Part shown: piece by piece, positions 1 to 8,978 of the stretch
How positions within the stretch are numbered: position 1 is the stretch's first letter
Layout of the letters: every line of letters starts with the position of its first letter
NCBI RefSeq assembly: GCF_007993815.1
Contig: NZ_VJWE01000011.1
Location: forward strand, 1,178,001 to 1,242,000
Direction of reading: 5' to 3'
Length of the DNA stretch: 64,000 nt
DNA from: Acidovorax delafieldii
GTDB taxonomy: Bacteria; Pseudomonadota; Gammaproteobacteria; Burkholderiales; Burkholderiaceae_C
The notes under the pieces: model-generated
What the model was told of the DNA's origin: nothing
Databases searched by the model: none
What the model saw: only the letters and a program-made list of their open reading frames with translations
Position numbers and translations under genes: made by a program

Positions 1-647
1 TGGACGGGCTGCACAACCTCATCGAGAAGATGCCGCCTGTGGTGCCCAAGCCCACCAAGGAAGGCGCGGTCTACACGCTGAACCTGCTGTCGGCCACCGG
101 CACGGGCATCTTGCTGTCTGCGCTGGTCAGCGCCCTGCTCATGCGCTACAGCCCCGTCGCTATCGTTGGTACGTTCTTCCGCACCGTCTGGCTGGTGCGC
201 TATTCGCTGCTGACCATCGTGCTCATGCTGGCACTGGGCACGCTCACCCGCTACTCGGGCACGGACACCACCCTGGGTCTGGCGTTTGCCAACACCGGTG
301 TGCTGTACCCCTTCTTTGGCACCCTCATGGGGTGGCTGGGTGTGGCGCTGACCGGCTCGGACACGGCCTCCAACGTGCTGTTCGGGGGCATGCAGAAGGT
401 GGCGGCCGAACAGCTGGGCCTTTCGCCCAACCTCATGGGCGCCGCCAACAGCTCGGGCGGCGTGATGGGCAAGATGATCGATGCGCAGTCGATTGTTGTG
501 GCCTCTACCGCCACCCGCTGGTTCAACCATGAAGGGGACATCCTGCGCTTCGTCTTCTTCCACTCGATAGCGCTGGCCTGCCTGGTGGGGCTGTTGGTGA
601 GCCTGCAGGCTTATGTGTGGCCCTTCACGTCCATGGTGGTGCGATAG
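1..647 (+). CDS. lldP: L-lactate permease, C-terminal part (5' end outside window)
   Basis: This is the last 214 residues of a polytopic inner-membrane lactate permease of the LldP/LctP family, which takes up lactate in symport with protons. The reading frame is open from the left edge, so the start lies upstream. Visible family landmarks are the stretch GWLGVALTGSDTASNVLFGG, followed by AANSSGGVMGKMIDAQSI, which matches the conserved C-terminal half of LldP as I know it. Several hydrophobic segments alternate with short loops, and the last one ends a few residues before the stop. A porin gene converges on it from the right with about 120 bp between. No regulatory signal is visible because the promoter is outside. 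Glycolate permease (GlcA) is a close relative and cannot be excluded from the C-terminus alone. Confidence 0.9.
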   Translation, partial: DGLHNLIEKMPPVVPKPTKEGAVYTLNLLSATGTGILLSALVSALLMRYSPVAIVGTFFRTVWLVRYSLLTIVLMLALGTLTRYSGTDTTLGLAFANTGVLYPFFGTLMGWLGVALTGSDTASNVLFGGMQKVAAEQLGLSPNLMGAANSSGGVMGKMIDAQSIVVASTATRWFNHEGDILRFVFFHSIALACLVGLLVSLQAYVWPFTSMVVR

Positions 648-768
648 CGGGTCGACAGAGTCTCCCTTCCCGCCCCCTGCGGCGGGTGTGCTCCGCGCCA
701 CCGGGGGCTTCGGGGCACAAGCCTCCGAGAGACCTGTGCCCAGCGCCCGCCGTATCGGCCTACAGGGC

Positions 769-1833
769 TCAGAACGTGTGCACCACACCGGCCGAGATGC
801 CGGTGGCCGTGGCCTTGTTCGCCGCACCCTGGAAGCCGTTGCGCCAGCGGGTGTTGTCCAGCTCGGCATACACCTTGGTGCGGCGCGAGAGCTTGTATTC
901 GGCAAACGCCACCAGGCGGCCGTAGCCATCGTCGGCGGCGGCGGTGCGCGAGCGGTCCACCTTGTAGTAGGCCGCTGTCAGGTCCACCCACGGCGTGGCC
1001 GCCCAGGTGCCGCCGGCGGACAACACGCGCTGCACGGTGAAGCGGCCTGCAGCTGTCTCGGCCTTGTTGCGGCCGGCGTTGGCAGCCAGGCGCACGCTGC
1101 CCCATTGGTACGCGGCGCCCACGGTGGTGCCGTCGAGTGATCGCTTGTTGGTGTCGTTGAAGCTCTGATAAGCGCTGGACACCACCAAGCCGTCCGCAGC
1201 CCACGCCAGTCCCACACCGCGTGACGACAGAGCCGAGGCCTGCGATGCGACTTCGCCAATGCCCCACATGGCACGTGCGGTGAAGCCGCCGAAACGGCCC
1301 GTGTACTTCAGTGAATTGTCCAGCCGGTACGAGCCCGAATTGGCGCCTGCGCTGCCGTACTCGATGCCCAGTCCATGCTGGCTCAGCGCCGTCACGCCGA
1401 TGTTGGGGTTGAAGCTGGCAAAGCGCATGGCCAGCGGATCCACGGGCGAGATGGCATCGGCCAGCGTCGTGGTCTGGCGGCCCAGGGCCAGCGTGCCCCA
1501 GCTGCCCTGCAGGCCCACCCAGGATGCGCGGTCGAAGTATTTGGTGGCGTTGGCCGGGGCACCCGTGTCGGCGTTGAGGCCGCTCTCCAGGTTGAACAGT
1601 GCCTTGGCGCCGCCGCCCAGGTCTTCACTGCCCCGCAGGCCCCATCGGCTGGTGGTGTGGATGCCACTGCCCAGGCTGCGACTGGAGCCGGCCGTGGGCG
1701 CGTTGGATGCGGTGAGGCCGCTGCCGTTGCGCAGGCCCAGGTCCACCACGCCGTACAGCGTCACATCAGTGCCTTGTGCCATCGCGCAGTGGCCGACCAA
1801 TGCAGCGCATGCCGCTGCCATCTTCGTTTTCAT
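769..1833 (-). CDS. Gram-negative porin (Burkholderiales type)
   Basis: A 354-residue outer-membrane general porin. It opens with a signal peptide (MKTKMAAACAALVGHCAMA) and a mature start of the form QGTDVTLYGVVDLGL, typical of trimeric porins of Burkholderiales, and ends in His-Thr-Phe; the terminal Phe is the signal read by the BAM assembly machinery. The body has the alternating pattern of beta strands expected for a 16-strand barrel. I chose the ATG at 1833 because AGGAGA lies just upstream and the signal peptide starts there; a longer frame exists but its extension is not signal-like. It is the third gene of a leftward run after a tautomerase-like enzyme and a solute-binding protein, which suggests it lets the same small acids cross the outer membrane. 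Confidence 0.9.
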   Translation of the reverse strand: MKTKMAAACAALVGHCAMAQGTDVTLYGVVDLGLRNGSGLTASNAPTAGSSRSLGSGIHTTSRWGLRGSEDLGGGAKALFNLESGLNADTGAPANATKYFDRASWVGLQGSWGTLALGRQTTTLADAISPVDPLAMRFASFNPNIGVTALSQHGLGIEYGSAGANSGSYRLDNSLKYTGRFGGFTARAMWGIGEVASQASALSSRGVGLAWAADGLVVSSAYQSFNDTNKRSLDGTTVGAAYQWGSVRLAANAGRNKAETAAGRFTVQRVLSAGGTWAATPWVDLTAAYYKVDRSRTAAADDGYGRLVAFAEYKLSRRTKVYAELDNTRWRNGFQGAANKATATGISAGVVHTF

Positions 1834-1927
1834 GGTTGTCTCCTCTTGTTGAAATGCGGGCATGTGTGCCGCTGAGGGGCGGTGGCGCCCCTCTCCCTCT
1901 ATTTCCCAGAGCCTTCTTCGCAGGGGC

Positions 1928-2926
1928 TCAATCGGGTGTGAGCTGGGCCTTGACCACCACACCCTTCCACTTGGCGAGTTCCTGCTTCACCGTCAGGGCC
2001 AGTTGCTCGGGCGTGCTGGTGTCCACCACCGCGCCTTGCTCCTCGATGCGGCGCACCACGTCCTTGTCGGCCAGTGCGGTGTTCAAGGTCTTGTTGAGCA
2101 GGTCGATCACCGGGCGGGGCGTCTTGCCGGGCGCGAACAGGGCGTACCACTGGGTGATCTCCACACCCTTGATGCCTGCCTCCTCCAGCGTGGGCACATC
2201 GGGCAGCAGCGACGAGCGCTTGGGCCCGGCCAGCGCCAGGGCGCGCAGCTTGCCGCCCTTCACGTGCGGGTAGGCTGAGAACAGGCTGGGAAACATCACC
2301 TGCGTCTGCCCGGCCATGGTGTCGTTCATGGCGGGTGCTGCGCCCCGGTAGGGCACATGGGCCATCTGGGCGCCACTTTCGAGCTTGAAGATTTCCGCCG
2401 AGAAGTGTGGGGCCGTGCCGTTGCCGGCCGATGCGTAGTTGAAGTCGTGGGGCTTGGCCTTGCTCAGCGCCACCAGCTCGCTCACGGTCTTGGCGGGCAC
2501 CTTGGGATTCACCACCATCAGCGTGGGCGAATAGCTCACCATACCGATGGGCTCGAACTGCGTGATGGGGTCGTAGCGCAGCTTCTGCAGCGCGGGGCTC
2601 ATGCCGTGGGTGCCGATGTAGCCGAACAAGATGGTGTGCCCGTCGGGTGCCGCACGGGCCACGTATTCGGCCGCAATGGCGCCATTGGCCCCCGCCTTGT
2701 TCTCCACGATGACCTGCTGGCCCAGCAGGGTGGAGAGCTTGATGGCCACCACGCGTGCCATGCCGTCGTTGCCGCCCCCGGCGGCGGTGGGCACGACCAG
2801 CGTGATGGGCTTGTCGGGATAGGCCGCGTGGGCGGGACCGGCGGCCCAGAAGGCGCTGGACGCAAGCGCCAGCGCAGCCGTGGCCAGCGCCGTGCGGCGC
2901 GTGGTGGAGTGAATGGAACGGGTCAT
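1928..2926 (-). CDS. Bug/TctC family tripartite tricarboxylate-type substrate-binding protein
   Basis: A 332-residue periplasmic solute receptor of the Bug (TctC) family, which binds small carboxylates. An N-terminal signal peptide with a twin-arginine-like start (residues about 8-34) ends at AHA, and the mature protein begins with [20 protein letters not shown], the usual Bug opening with the first ligand loop. Length is normal for the family. No TctA/TctB membrane components are in the window, the common situation for orphan Bug receptors in Burkholderiales. It lies 69 bp downstream of a 4-oxalomesaconate tautomerase-like gene and 94 bp upstream of a porin, all leftward, so it is probably transcribed with them. 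The ligand is unknown; an unsaturated tri- or dicarboxylate is a reasonable inference from the neighbour. Confidence 0.9.
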   Translation of the reverse strand: MTRSIHSTTRRTALATAALALASSAFWAAGPAHAAYPDKPITLVVPTAAGGGNDGMARVVAIKLSTLLGQQVIVENKAGANGAIAAEYVARAAPDGHTILFGYIGTHGMSPALQKLRYDPITQFEPIGMVSYSPTLMVVNPKVPAKTVSELVALSKAKPHDFNYASAGNGTAPHFSAEIFKLESGAQMAHVPYRGAAPAMNDTMAGQTQVMFPSLFSAYPHVKGGKLRALALAGPKRSSLLPDVPTLEEAGIKGVEITQWYALFAPGKTPRPVIDLLNKTLNTALADKDVVRRIEEQGAVVDTSTPEQLALTVKQELAKWKGVVVKAQLTPD

Positions 2927-2995
2927 GGTTTGTCTCCTGTCGTAATGGTTGGAATCGTTGGAAGGGCGCTGCGCAAGCGGCGCCCTGAAGAGCGC

Positions 2996-4087
2996 TCAGT
3001 GCGCGGGGGCGCTTTCGGGCACGAACAGCGTGCCTTCCAGAATCTTTCGGGCGGTGCGTACCAGCGCGGCCTGCACCAGCTTGAACTGGCCATCCACCTC
3101 GCTGAGCTCCACCTCCACCTGGATGCGGCCTGCCGGGTGCTGCACTTCCACGCGGCGCAGCCCGGCGGCGGGTGCATGCCGTTCGTCGGTGGCCACGGTG
3201 CCCGGCAGTACCGAGGCCGCCGCCACGCCAATTGCGCCCGTCACGGCATGCGAGCGGTGGCACTGGTGGGGGGTGAAGTAGCGCGACACCACGCTGCCTG
3301 GTGATGTGCCCGGCGACACGATCACCGGCTTGGGCAGCACGCTGTGTGTCACATCGCCCATGCCCATGCGCTGGCCTGCTTCGAGGCGCAGGGCCTCGAT
3401 GCGGGTGAGCAAGGCGGTGTTGGCGTCCAGCTCGGAAGGTGTCTCGTCGCCGCGCAGGCCCAGGTCGGCGGCGCGCAATAGCACCATTACCTGCGCCGCG
3501 TCGATGCAGGTGACCTGCAGGCCCTGGATGGTGTCGATGCGCTGGCCGGTGGGAAAGATCTGCCCGGTGACGGCGCCCCAGGCGTCCAGGAAGTTCATCA
3601 GCACGGGGGCTGCCGTGCCCTGCACGCCGTCGATGCGCACATCGCCGTCGTAGTGCACCTGGCCGCCCGCCGTGCACACCTGCACGTCGATGCGGGAGCG
3701 GGTGTTGACGTTGTAGACCCGCACGGTGGTGGTCTGGCCTTCGCGGTCTGCTGGGACCAGCCCCTGCTCGATGGCAAAGGGCCCCACACCGGCCAGCATG
3801 TTGCCGCAGTTGGGGCGTGTGTCCACGCGGGCCTCCTGCACGCTGACCTGGGCAAACAGGTAGTCCACATCGCAGTCGGGCTGCGTGGAGCGCGAGACGA
3901 TGGCGACCTTGCTGGTCAGCGAGTTGCCGCCGCCCAGGCCGTCGATCTGCAGCTCATGGGGCGATCCCAGGGCCGCAATCAGCGTGCGGTCGCGGGCTTC
4001 GGGGTCGCGCGGCAGCCAGTCGGCCAGGAAGAACGGCCCCCGGGAAGTGCCGCCACGCATCAGAACGCAAGGAATGTTGGTGCTCAT
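2996..4087 (-). CDS. PrpF-family protein, 4-oxalomesaconate tautomerase-like
   Basis: A 363-residue protein of the PrpF/AcnD-accessory family, which isomerises C=C bonds of unsaturated tricarboxylates. The family opening MRGGTSRG is at residues 10-17, followed by GLGGGNSLTSKVA, the putative catalytic cysteine in RPNCGNML, and ATDERHAPAAG near the C-terminus. These features and the length fit 4-oxalomesaconate tautomerase (GalD/LigU type), used in gallate and protocatechuate 4,5-cleavage pathways, but methylaconitate isomerase (PrpF) is the other possibility; no ring-cleavage or AcnD gene is nearby to decide. I took the ATG at 4087; a start further upstream would run into the two repeats in the divergent promoter region. 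No clear ribosome binding site is seen. First gene of a leftward run with a Bug receptor and a porin. Confidence 0.85.
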   Translation of the reverse strand: MSTNIPCVLMRGGTSRGPFFLADWLPRDPEARDRTLIAALGSPHELQIDGLGGGNSLTSKVAIVSRSTQPDCDVDYLFAQVSVQEARVDTRPNCGNMLAGVGPFAIEQGLVPADREGQTTTVRVYNVNTRSRIDVQVCTAGGQVHYDGDVRIDGVQGTAAPVLMNFLDAWGAVTGQIFPTGQRIDTIQGLQVTCIDAAQVMVLLRAADLGLRGDETPSELDANTALLTRIEALRLEAGQRMGMGDVTHSVLPKPVIVSPGTSPGSVVSRYFTPHQCHRSHAVTGAIGVAAASVLPGTVATDERHAPAAGLRRVEVQHPAGRIQVEVELSEVDGQFKLVQAALVRTARKILEGTLFVPESAPAH

Positions 4088-4120
4088 GGGTCGGCATGGT
4101 GCGACGCCTTCGATGATCTG

Positions 4121-4238
4121 TGAATTGCATTGTTGGCAACGATTGATGCATGCTGTGCAATAGGCTAACGCGGCTTGTACATGCTCCAATCACGGCCGTG
4201 AATTGCAATGTTCTGATCGTTTGATGCACGGCTTGCAA
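4121..4238. promoter_or_regulatory. Paired direct repeats between divergent tautomerase and lysR genes
   Basis: Two near-identical 40-bp blocks in the same orientation lie at 4121-4160 and 4199-4238. Both begin TGAATTGCA, share TGTT and TGATGCA, and end in TTGCAA or GTGCAA. Their starts are 78 bp apart. They fill the space between the leftward tautomerase gene (start 4087) and the rightward LysR gene (start 4278), where a LysR-type regulator normally binds. I infer they are operator half-sites for the adjacent regulator. Confidence 0.6.
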
Positions 4239-4277
4239 CGCTGAAAACACCCCGAAGCGCACTGGAAGGACGCCGCG

Positions 4278-5219
4278 ATGAACAACAAATTCGACCTTGC
4301 CGACATCCAGGCCTTTGCGGCCGTGGCCGAGCTGCAGAGCTTTCGTGCGGCCGCCGAGGCCATCCACCTGTCGCAGCCCGCTTTCAGCCGCCGCATCGAC
4401 AAGCTCGAAGAAGCCCTGGGTGTGCGCCTGCTCGACCGCACCACGCGCCGCGTCACGCTCACGGCCGTAGGTCGCGACTTTGCGCGCAAGACCCGCGTGT
4501 GGCTGGATGACCTGGACGGCATGCTCATGGGCCTGGGCGATGTGGCCGCGCGGCGCATGGGCGAGGTCACGATTGCCTGCGTGCCGTCGGCCGTGTATTA
4601 CTTCCTGCCTCAGGTGGTCAAGCGCTACCACGAGCGGTTTCCGAAGATCCGCGTCAAGGTGCACGACGCCAGCGCCAACGAGGTGCTGGTGGCCGTGGCG
4701 CAGGGCGATGCGGACTTCGGCCTGAACTTCATCGGCAGCCAGGAGGCCGAGATCGAGTTCAAACCCGTGCTGGCCGAGCGTTTTGTGGCCGCCTGCCGGC
4801 GCGACCATGTGCTGGCGCGCCGCAAGAAGGTGACCTGGGCCGAGCTGGGCCAGCACGACTTCATGTCGGTGGGCAAGACCTCGGGCAACCGCCTGCTGAT
4901 GGACCTGGCGCTGGCCAACGTGCCCGACCGGCCCCAGTGCCTGTACGAGGCCAAGCACGTGACCACGCTGCTCGGCCTGGTGGAGGCGGGCCTGGGCGTG
5001 GCGGCCGTGCCCAGCCTGGCCATGCCGGGCAAGGACCACCCCACGCTGGTCAGCATTCCGCTGGTGGAGCCCATCGTCACGCGGCAGATGGGGCTGATCA
5101 AGCGCCGGGGCAAAACCCTGTCGCCTGCCGCGCAGCAGCTGTATGACCTGCTCGTGGCTACGCGTTCTGCGCGCCCGCGCAGTGCCCCGGCGGCATCAAA
5201 AATACAATCGGGGCAATGA
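4278..5219 (+). CDS. LysR-family transcriptional regulator
   Basis: A 313-residue LysR-type regulator. The N-terminal winged helix-turn-helix is at about residues 5-65 ([20 protein letters not shown]), followed by the usual effector-binding region with the periplasmic-binding-protein fold. It is divergent from the tautomerase-Bug-porin run and separated from it by two direct repeats, so it most likely controls that run in response to the imported acid or a pathway intermediate. Its last four bases overlap the start of mnmA (ATGA), so the two genes can be co-transcribed even though their functions are unrelated. The C-terminal tail (residues about 295-313) is low-complexity and carries, at the DNA level, a possible mnmA promoter. 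Confidence 0.9.
   Translation: MNNKFDLADIQAFAAVAELQSFRAAAEAIHLSQPAFSRRIDKLEEALGVRLLDRTTRRVTLTAVGRDFARKTRVWLDDLDGMLMGLGDVAARRMGEVTIACVPSAVYYFLPQVVKRYHERFPKIRVKVHDASANEVLVAVAQGDADFGLNFIGSQEAEIEFKPVLAERFVAACRRDHVLARRKKVTWAELGQHDFMSVGKTSGNRLLMDLALANVPDRPQCLYEAKHVTTLLGLVEAGLGVAAVPSLAMPGKDHPTLVSIPLVEPIVTRQMGLIKRRGKTLSPAAQQLYDLLVATRSARPRSAPAASKIQSGQ
5203..5208 (+). promoter_or_regulatory. Possible -10 element (TACAAT) giving a leaderless mnmA mRNA
   Basis: TACAAT sits inside the end of the LysR gene, with only 7 bases between it and the mnmA ATG at 5216. Transcription from such a -10 would begin at or next to the AUG. No convincing -35 or ribosome binding site is seen. Weak evidence on its own; a similar spacing is seen before the MFS gene at 27838. 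Confidence 0.35.
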
Positions 5220-6385
5220 CTTCCCCTACCAAACAGCGCGTTGTCGTCGGCCTTTCCGGCGGCGTGGACTCGGCCGTGACCGCCTACCTGCTCAAAAAGC
5301 AGGGCCATGAGGTGGTCGGCATCTTCATGAAAAACTGGGAAGACGATGACGACAGCGAGTACTGCTCGTCCAACATCGACTTCGTGGATGCCGCCGCTGT
5401 GGCCGATGTGATCGGCATCGAGATCGAGCATGTGAACTTCGCGGCCGACTACAAAGACCGGGTGTTTGCCGAGTTCCTGCGCGAGTACCAGGCCGGCCGC
5501 ACACCCAACCCCGATGTGCTGTGCAACGCCGAGATCAAGTTCAAGGCCTTCCTGGACCACGCGATGCGCCTGGGTGCGGAGAAGATCGCCACCGGCCACT
5601 ATGCCCGCGTGCGACACAACCCGGCCACGGGCCTGCATGAATTGCTCAAGGGCCTGGACCCGAGCAAGGACCAGAGCTACTTTCTGCACCGCCTGAACCA
5701 GGCGCAGCTGTCCAAGACCCTTTTCCCCGTGGGTGAGCTGCACAAGACCGAAGTGCGCCGCATCGCCGAGGAGATCGGTCTGCCGAACGCCAAGAAGAAG
5801 GATTCCACCGGCATCTGCTTCATCGGTGAGCGGCCCTTCCGCGAGTTTCTGAACCGCTACATCAGCCATGCGCCCGGGCCCATTCTGGACGACCGGGGAC
5901 GCAAGTTGGGCCAGCATGTGGGTCTGAGTTTCTACACGCTGGGCCAGCGCCAGGGCCTGGGCATTGGGGGCGTGAAGGAAAAAGGCGCCCAGCGCGGTGG
6001 CGGTGCGCACGAGCCCTGGTTCGTGGCCCGCAAGGACCTGGAGAAAAACACGCTGCGGGTGGTGCAAGGTCACGACCACCCCTGGCTGTTGTCGCACCGC
6101 CTGGTGGCGCAGGACGTGAGCTGGTGCGCTGGGCAGGCTCCGGCGCTCGGCGCCTACGCTGCCAAGACGCGCTACCGCCAGCAGGACGCAGCGTGCGCGC
6201 TGGAGACCGTGCCCGATGGCTTTGCGCTGCAGTTTCCGGACGCCCAATGGGCCGTGACGCCCGGGCAGAGCGCGGTGCTGTACGACGGTGATGTCTGCCT
6301 GGGCGGTGGCGTGATTGCTGCCGTGGAGGGGCTGCCGCAGCCCATCGGCCATGCGCCGGCGGTGCAGCCAGCCATGGCCCGTTGA
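5216..6385 (+). CDS. mnmA: tRNA-specific 2-thiouridylase MnmA
   Basis: A 389-residue cytoplasmic enzyme that puts sulfur on U34 of Lys, Glu and Gln tRNAs, using ATP to activate the base. The PP-loop SGGVDSA is at residues 14-20, GIFMKNW follows, and the two catalytic cysteines are visible: Cys103 in [11 protein letters not shown] and Cys201 in [11 protein letters not shown], close to the positions in E. coli MnmA. Length is slightly above the usual 360-370. The start codon overlaps the LysR stop by four bases. The gene stands alone functionally; no Tus or IscS partner is in the window. Downstream lie a dispersed repeat and a bidirectional terminator. Confidence 0.97.
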   Translation: MTSPTKQRVVVGLSGGVDSAVTAYLLKKQGHEVVGIFMKNWEDDDDSEYCSSNIDFVDAAAVADVIGIEIEHVNFAADYKDRVFAEFLREYQAGRTPNPDVLCNAEIKFKAFLDHAMRLGAEKIATGHYARVRHNPATGLHELLKGLDPSKDQSYFLHRLNQAQLSKTLFPVGELHKTEVRRIAEEIGLPNAKKKDSTGICFIGERPFREFLNRYISHAPGPILDDRGRKLGQHVGLSFYTLGQRQGLGIGGVKEKGAQRGGGAHEPWFVARKDLEKNTLRVVQGHDHPWLLSHRLVAQDVSWCAGQAPALGAYAAKTRYRQQDAACALETVPDGFALQFPDAQWAVTPGQSAVLYDGDVCLGGGVIAAVEGLPQPIGHAPAVQPAMAR

Positions 6386-6386
6386 T

Positions 6387-6448
6387 GCTTCAAAATTAAT
6401 AGCTGTCAGGGCAATGGAATCTAGCGCTTGCGCCTGATTTGTCTTGAA
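6387..6448 (-). repeat. Dispersed repeat, copy 1 (3' of mnmA)
   Basis: An AT-rich block beginning two bases after the mnmA stop: GCTTCAAAA, AATAGC, GGGCAA, CTAGCGCT and a closing TCTTGAA. It aligns over about 55 bp with copies 2 and 5, so I treat it as a member of the same family. The strand is arbitrary. Confidence 0.6.
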
Positions 6449-6465
6449 ACTCTCTTTCCAGATGC

Positions 6466-6500
6466 AAAAAAGCCGGGGCGGTGATCGCTCCGGCTTTTTT
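6466..6500. terminator. Bidirectional rho-independent terminator
   Basis: A 15-bp stem with one G-T pair and a 5-base loop: AAAAAAGCCGG at 6466-6476 pairs with CCGGCTTTTTT at 6490-6500, and the inner GGCG/CGCT extends it. A run of T follows on one strand and precedes as A on the other, so it can end both mnmA (rightward) and the BAX inhibitor-like gene (leftward). Confidence 0.9.
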
Positions 6501-6521
6501 GTGGGGCGGTGCCCTGGCGTG

Positions 6522-7235
6522 TCAGTCGTCGTTCGTGGCCAGGCTGATCAGGATGCGCAGCACGTACCAGAGCATGAGCGCAATCGATGCGAACAGGTGC
6601 AGCGCTGCGCCGGCGGGGCGGTCTGCAGGGTAGTCGTGGATGATGCGCGAGGTGTCGTACAGCACACAGGCGCCCGCAAACAGCACCATGAGCCCTGAGA
6701 ACCAGATGCCCAGCTTGAAGCCGAAGATGGCGCCCGCGATGATGGTGCCCAGTGCCACCAGGCCCGCCACCTTCAGGATGCCGCCCAGGAACGAAAAGTC
6801 GGTCTTGCTGCTGAACGCCGTCCAGGTGAGCGCCGCCACCAGCAGCAGCGTGATGAAGGCGGCAGCGCCGATGGCGCCGGGCACCAAAAGCTGGGCAATG
6901 CCGAACATCGGGGCAAAGATGAGCCCTTCCGCCAGCACGTAGAGGCCCAGGCCCATCAGCTGTGTCTGAGGGTTGTCCGAGTTGTCGGCCAGGTGCGATG
7001 CCAGCCAGCCCACGAGCATGAAAGCGCCCATGACCCCCAGCCACAGGAATTTGCTACCGCTGGCCATGAGCATCTTGGCCGCGGCGGTGGAAAGTCCGCT
7101 CACCATCAGCACCGCCGACAGCACGACAAAGGCCAGAATGGCCACGCCCAGGTGCTTGTAGGTGGAGACGATGAAATCGCGCCGCTCCATCGGAGCGCCC
7201 GCAGGGGTTTGTGGCGAAAGTGCGTTGGGGTTCAT
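6522..7235 (-). CDS. BAX inhibitor-1 / YccA family membrane protein
   Basis: A 237-residue inner-membrane protein with about seven hydrophobic helices covering nearly the whole length after a 25-residue cytoplasmic N-terminus. The overall pattern, the short loops and the Asp-rich end (ISLATNDD) fit the bacterial BI-1/YccA/YbhL family; members are proposed to be pH-sensitive ion channels or modulators of the FtsH protease. The start at 7235 is preceded by ACGGAGGAC, a good ribosome binding site; the longer frame is not supported. Transcription ends at the shared terminator at 6466-6500. No partner gene is near, so its specific role cannot be read from context. Confidence 0.9.
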   Translation of the reverse strand: MNPNALSPQTPAGAPMERRDFIVSTYKHLGVAILAFVVLSAVLMVSGLSTAAAKMLMASGSKFLWLGVMGAFMLVGWLASHLADNSDNPQTQLMGLGLYVLAEGLIFAPMFGIAQLLVPGAIGAAAFITLLLVAALTWTAFSSKTDFSFLGGILKVAGLVALGTIIAGAIFGFKLGIWFSGLMVLFAGACVLYDTSRIIHDYPADRPAGAALHLFASIALMLWYVLRILISLATNDD

Positions 7236-7339
7236 GGTGTGGTCCTCCGTAGTGAGCGCGCAGGTTGGCGCAAACGATGGGAGGAGCGCGCCCCGGGCGC
7301 TGCCCCTCCCTCCCTCTCTCTTTTTATGGGGTATGGCCG

Positions 7340-7915
7340 TCAGGCGGCGGCCAGCTGGTGTGCTTCGTCGGCGGCGCGCAGCTTGCGGTTGGACCACACG
7401 CCTGCCGCTCCCACCAGCGTGAGCAAAATGGCAAAGATCCAGGTGCCTGCACCGCTGAAGGACTGCGCGGAAGAGGCGGCTTCGGCCTGCAGCCGCTGTT
7501 TGGTGGTGTCGTAGCTGATGACGGTCGCGCCGTCTGCCGAGACTTCATAGACCAGGTCGCTGTCGTTGCCATCGACCAAGGCGGTGACTTTTTCGTCGAT
7601 CAGGTTGCCCACCAGCTGCTGCGGTGTGCTGTGGTCGATGCGCAGCTTGCGCGCCTCGGCACCAGCGGTGTCGGGCTGGACCGTGATTTCGTAGTACTTC
7701 TTGGTCGTACGACGCTTGCGCTTGACGGTGACTTCAGAGGCCTGCGTCACGGTACCGGACACGGTCTGCAGGCTTTCGCGCGCCACGTAGGCGTGGCCGT
7801 CTTCCGCCTTCCAGCCGCTGTACACCGACAGCCCGATGAGCCCCGGGCCCGCCAGCAGCAGGAGCCACGCGTAGCCAGTGACAAATATCAAAATCTTTCG
7901 GACGAACCCTGGCAT
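7340..7915 (-). CDS. Two-helix membrane protein with a central soluble domain (DUF3592-like)
   Basis: A 191-residue protein of unknown function. A hydrophobic helix lies at about residues 5-33 and another at about 155-178, separated by a soluble domain of about 120 residues that starts with SGTVTQASEVTVKRKRRT and is rich in strands. The C-terminal helix is followed by a short charged tail ending in Ala residues. This layout resembles DUF3592 proteins, but I cannot confirm the family by eye. The ATG at 7915 has a purine-rich AGAGAGGG just upstream. It is leftward, about 100 bp from the BI-1-like gene, and 380 bp from ssb. Confidence 0.7.
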   Translation of the reverse strand: MPGFVRKILIFVTGYAWLLLLAGPGLIGLSVYSGWKAEDGHAYVARESLQTVSGTVTQASEVTVKRKRRTTKKYYEITVQPDTAGAEARKLRIDHSTPQQLVGNLIDEKVTALVDGNDSDLVYEVSADGATVISYDTTKQRLQAEAASSAQSFSGAGTWIFAILLTLVGAAGVWSNRKLRAADEAHQLAAA

Positions 7916-8238
7916 CACAACCCTCTCTCTTTTCAGTTTGGAATATTGATTTTGGTAACTGCTGGCCGCCGGGTTTTGCACCTCTTTGGCGAGCCAGACC
8001 GCGATGATCTTTGATATTTCCGTATCGAATGTAAGGAATTGTTGGTTTGTCGCGGTGGTGCCGAACTGGACAAAACTGAGAAGCGGCGCCCGTGAGCGCC
8101 GTTGTAAAAGCCATCGCTCCATGGCCGCGCTGGCGCTTGTGAGTCGGGTGGGCTCCAGCACCTCCTGTTGCGAGTTGCTACGTTTTGACGCCCACAGGCG
8201 ACGTTTTCCGTGGGGTTGGGCATGCCTTGCGCACAGGC
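7916..8238. other. Gene-free stretch between membrane protein and ssb terminator
   Basis: About 320 bp that is less GC-rich than its surroundings. Short frames exist on both strands but none has codon usage, a start site or a protein pattern I would trust. It contains a small GGCGC hairpin around 8089-8105. I assume it holds the promoter of the leftward membrane-protein gene; nothing else is recognisable. Confidence 0.5.
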
Positions 8239-8270
8239 AAAAAAAAGCCCACACCTTGCGGGTGCGGGCT
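8239..8270 (-). terminator. Rho-independent terminator of ssb
   Basis: On the minus strand a stem AGCCCGCACC / GGTGTGGGCT closes on a short loop and is followed by eight T residues. It begins 27 bp after the ssb stop. Confidence 0.85.
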
Positions 8271-8297
8271 GGGGACTGAGTCCGGTGCCAGAAGCTG

Positions 8298-8852
8298 TCA
8301 GAACGGAATGTCGTCGTCCATGTCGTCAAATCCGGAGGCCGCGCGCGGTGCCTGTGCCACAGGAGCGGGTGCAGGGCGCTGTGCGGGGGCGGCCATGGGG
8401 CGCGGCGCTGGCGCTGCACGGCGCGGGGCCTGGTCGTAGCCACCCTGGTCGCCACCGTAACCGTCGTCGTATCCACCGCCTTGCTGTCCGCCGCCCTGTC
8501 CGCCACCGCCCATGCCCTGGCGGCTGCCCAGCATCTGCATCTGGTCGGCGCGGATTTCGGTGCTGTACTTTTCAACGCCGCTCTGGTCGGTCCACTTGCG
8601 GGTGCGCAGGCTGCCCTCTACATACACCTGCGAGCCTTTGCGCAGGTACTGGCCGGCGATTTCGGCGAGGCGGCCGTTGAAGACCACGCGGTGCCATTCG
8701 GTGGCTTCCTTCATTTCGCCAGACTGCTTGTCTTTCCACTTGTCGGTGGTGGCAATCGTCACGTTGGCCACCTGATCGCCACTGGGGAAGGTGCGCATTT
8801 CAGGGTCGCGGCCCAGGTTGCCGACGATGATGACTTTGTTTACGGATGCCAT
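8298..8852 (-). CDS. ssb: Single-stranded DNA-binding protein
   Basis: A 184-residue SSB that coats single-stranded DNA in replication, repair and recombination. The OB fold occupies about residues 1-110 ([20 protein letters not shown] at the start, [18 protein letters not shown] in the middle), followed by a flexible Gly/Gln-rich then Pro/Ala-rich linker and the acidic tip DDMDDDIPF, the docking site for partner proteins such as RecO, PriA and exonuclease I. The start at 8852 is fixed by the conserved N-terminus. It is leftward, downstream of an MFS gene, and ends at a clear terminator. Confidence 0.97.
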   Translation of the reverse strand: MASVNKVIIVGNLGRDPEMRTFPSGDQVANVTIATTDKWKDKQSGEMKEATEWHRVVFNGRLAEIAGQYLRKGSQVYVEGSLRTRKWTDQSGVEKYSTEIRADQMQMLGSRQGMGGGGQGGGQQGGGYDDGYGGDQGGYDQAPRRAAPAPRPMAAPAQRPAPAPVAQAPRAASGFDDMDDDIPF

Positions 8853-8978
8853 GGTGCTGTCTTTGCCTTTAAGGGATAAAAGCGCCGGATTTGGAGAGAG
8901 ATTCCAGGCGCCAAACGCTCCATTGTGCCGCAACCGGGGGGCAATGGAAGCCCTGACGGCGTGGCACGGCTTGGCGGT

